In this document: one piece after another, positions 21,561 to 22,575 of the stretch
How positions within the stretch are numbered: position 1 is the first letter of the stretch
Layout: each line of letters starts with the position of its first letter
NCBI GenBank assembly: GCA_049585815.1
Contig: JBAVAR010000024.1
Coordinates: 1 to 22,575 of the forward strand
Direction of reading: 5' to 3'
DNA from: DATLSM01 sp049585815
Lineage (GTDB): Bacteria; Actinomycetota; Thermoleophilia; Solirubrobacterales; 70-9
Length of the DNA: 22,575 nucleotides
The notes under the pieces: model-generated
The model's database searches: none
What the model saw: the letters and a program-made list of their open reading frames with translations, nothing else
Told to the model about the DNA's origin: nothing
Position numbers and translations under genes: made by a program

Positions 21561-21566
21561 ACGGTA
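21561..21566 (-). promoter_or_regulatory. -10 box for the leaderless PAP2 gene
   Basis: TACCGT on the minus strand lies 7 bases before GTG 21553. It fits the TANNNT pattern, but its GC content makes it the weakest member of the set. Confidence 0.4.
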
Positions 21567-21614
21567 GCGGCGCGAGACCCCTAAAAGACGAGGGGGCCGG
21601 CGCGCCCAACCGCC

Positions 21615-21818
21615 TCAGCCCGCCAGCAGGCTCTCGGCGAAAAGGTCGGCTTCGGCGCCGAGCGGGCCCTTGGCGACTCGAGCGCCGATCCGCCCGCTGT
21701 CAACGTCGGCCAGGTAATAGTGCACCGAGAAGCTGACCAGGCGCTCTGCGGAGATGCCGAGGCGATCGGCCTCCTGGTCGATCACCTCAGCGGTGAATCC
21801 CTCAAGCTCGATCGTCAT
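21615..21818 (-). CDS. Small conserved-looking protein, 67 aa
   Basis: A 67-residue soluble protein (MTIELEGFTAEVIDQEADRL..., then SAERLVSFSVHYYLADVDSGRIGARV). The pattern of a short strand followed by two helices (EVIDQEADRLGISAERLVSFSVHYYLAD) is that of ribbon-helix-helix-like proteins, which usually bind DNA as dimers. This is an inference from pattern. ATG 21818 has a GGAG site 6 bases upstream. ATG 21863 would add 15 residues, and the frame stays open further upstream against the sat gene. The neighbour on the other side, sat, is divergent, so this protein could regulate itself or sat. Confidence 0.68.
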   Translation of the reverse strand: MTIELEGFTAEVIDQEADRLGISAERLVSFSVHYYLADVDSGRIGARVAKGPLGAEADLFAESLLAG

Positions 21819-21932
21819 CTGCTTCTCCAACGCGAGTCGGGGACGCGAGCTCACGCGCTGCATGCCCAAAGCGGGGACCAAAAAGGGATAGTTCTCAAAT
21901 CTGCTGATTTCGGGCTCACCGCCTGCTCCTTC

Positions 21933-21961
21933 TTGAGTATCTGGACTTAGGAAGTCAAGAT
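21933..21961 (+). promoter_or_regulatory. Possible sat promoter
   Basis: TTGAGT (21933-21938) and CAAGAT (21956-21961) are separated by 17 bases on the plus strand. They would give sat an untranslated leader of about 95 bases. The leader carries AAAGCGCG twice, at 21991-21998 and 22003-22010, which may be a regulatory site. The rest of the 243-base gap shows no gene or known riboswitch that I can recognise. Confidence 0.4.
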
Positions 21962-22061
21962 AGCAGGTATGAAGTTCGTCTAACTCGCAAAAAGCGCGGT
22001 TCAAAGCGCGTTTGGAACTACAAGCACCCCCAGCGCCCCTCCCCAACCAGAAGCGAGACCG

Positions 22062-22575
22062 ATGAGTCCATCCGACACCATGACCGACCTCTCCCTGACC
22101 CTCTCCGAGCGCCACACCGCCGACTTCGAGATGATCGCCAACGGCGGCTTCGCCCCGCTTAGGGGCTTTCAGGGCTCCGCTGACTGGGAGTCGGTCTGTG
22201 AGCGGATGCGCACCAGCGCCGGCGATTACTGGCCGATCCCGATCACCCTCGCCACCGATCTGCCCTGCAGCGTCGGAGACGTCATCTCCCTCGCCTCCGA
22301 TGAGGGAAAGGCGCTGGGGCGGATCCTCGTCGAGGAGATCTTTGAGCGCGATGTCGCAAGCGAGGCAGAGCGCGTCTACCGCACCACCGATCAGGCCCAC
22401 CCCGGGGTGGCGGCGATCTATGAGGAGGGCGAGCGCTGCATCGCCGGTCCGCTTGAGGTCGATGCCCTGCCCGATCACGAGGCCCCCTTCATGGCCCGCT
22501 ACCAGACCCCGGCCCAGACCCGTGAGGAGTTTGAGCGCCGCGGCTGGAAGCGGATCGTCGCCTTCCAGACCCGAA
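22062..22575 (+). CDS. sat: Sulfate adenylyltransferase (ATP sulfurylase), N-terminal part
   Basis: This is the start of ATP sulfurylase, which makes adenosine 5'-phosphosulfate from ATP and sulfate in the first step of sulfur assimilation; in other organisms it also works in reverse in dissimilatory metabolism. The first 171 residues are present and the gene runs off the window. Visible features are the early GGFAPLRGFQG block (SPLxGF type), the YWPIPITLA strand, a PUA-like N-terminal domain, and the closing RIVAFQTR. The last block is the beginning of the QTRNPxHxxHE ATP-binding motif of the single-domain Sat family, not the CysD/CysN type. ATG 22062 is used; ATG 22080 is six codons in. No clear ribosome binding site is seen. 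Confidence 0.93.
   Translation, partial: MSPSDTMTDLSLTLSERHTADFEMIANGGFAPLRGFQGSADWESVCERMRTSAGDYWPIPITLATDLPCSVGDVISLASDEGKALGRILVEEIFERDVASEAERVYRTTDQAHPGVAAIYEEGERCIAGPLEVDALPDHEAPFMARYQTPAQTREEFERRGWKRIVAFQTR

Noticed and set aside
21819..22478. Minus-strand extension of the 67-residue gene into sat
   Set aside because: The extended part is antisense to the ATP sulfurylase coding region, and only the last 67-82 codons look like a real protein.

Overview
This is a GC-rich (roughly two-thirds G+C), densely packed bacterial chromosome segment with 27 protein-coding genes. I see no rRNA or tRNA gene, no CRISPR array and no insertion sequence. The most likely source is an actinobacterium of the class Thermoleophilia (Solirubrobacterales-like). 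That is an inference from the F420 cofactor genes, including a fused CofG-CofH enzyme (FbiC), from two secreted proteins that share an N-terminus (LSYxNVxAT then FIALGGAA) I associate with that group, and from many leaderless genes with a TANNNT box just before the start codon.

Layout. 1-4.4 kb: coenzyme F420 biosynthesis. The end of cofC overlaps cofE on the + strand; facing them on the - strand are fbiC and a zinc alcohol dehydrogenase. 4.4-6.2 kb (-): a lipoprotein substrate-binding protein followed by an aquaporin. 6.3-7.0 kb (+): two small unknown genes that share one base. 7.0-8.7 kb (-): mntR-mntH, manganese-type metal regulation and uptake, with a repeat-containing candidate operator. 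8.8-13.2 kb (+): ygfZ, a lipoprotein, rmuC, a crotonyl-CoA carboxylase/reductase-like enzyme and a small partner. 13.2-13.8 kb (+): the front half of a DNA methyltransferase. 13.8-18.2 kb: an envelope-flavoured stretch with two paralogous decapeptide-repeat secreted proteins, a winged-helix nucleotidyltransferase, tatA, two unknown proteins (one secreted) and a sigma-like protein with region 2 only. 18.5-20.8 kb (+): a large secreted beta-propeller protein. 20.9-21.8 kb (-): a PAP2 phosphatase and a 67-residue protein. 22.06 kb to the end (+): the first part of sulfate adenylyltransferase.

Working together. CofC, CofE and FbiC serve one cofactor pathway: FbiC makes the deazaflavin Fo, CofC makes the activated lactyl/PEP donor, and CofE adds glutamates. 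MntR very probably controls mntH. The CCR-like reductase and the 97-residue protein behind it are likely co-transcribed. Most other neighbours look like independent housekeeping or envelope genes.

I found no clear multi-gene defence or mobile system. The best leads are the recurring leaderless-promoter rule (seven genes), the decapeptide-repeat paralogs, the methyltransferase lacking its SAM-binding half, the palindrome over the nucleotidyltransferase start, the plant-TIP2-like pore residues of the aquaporin, and the CCR-like enzyme.
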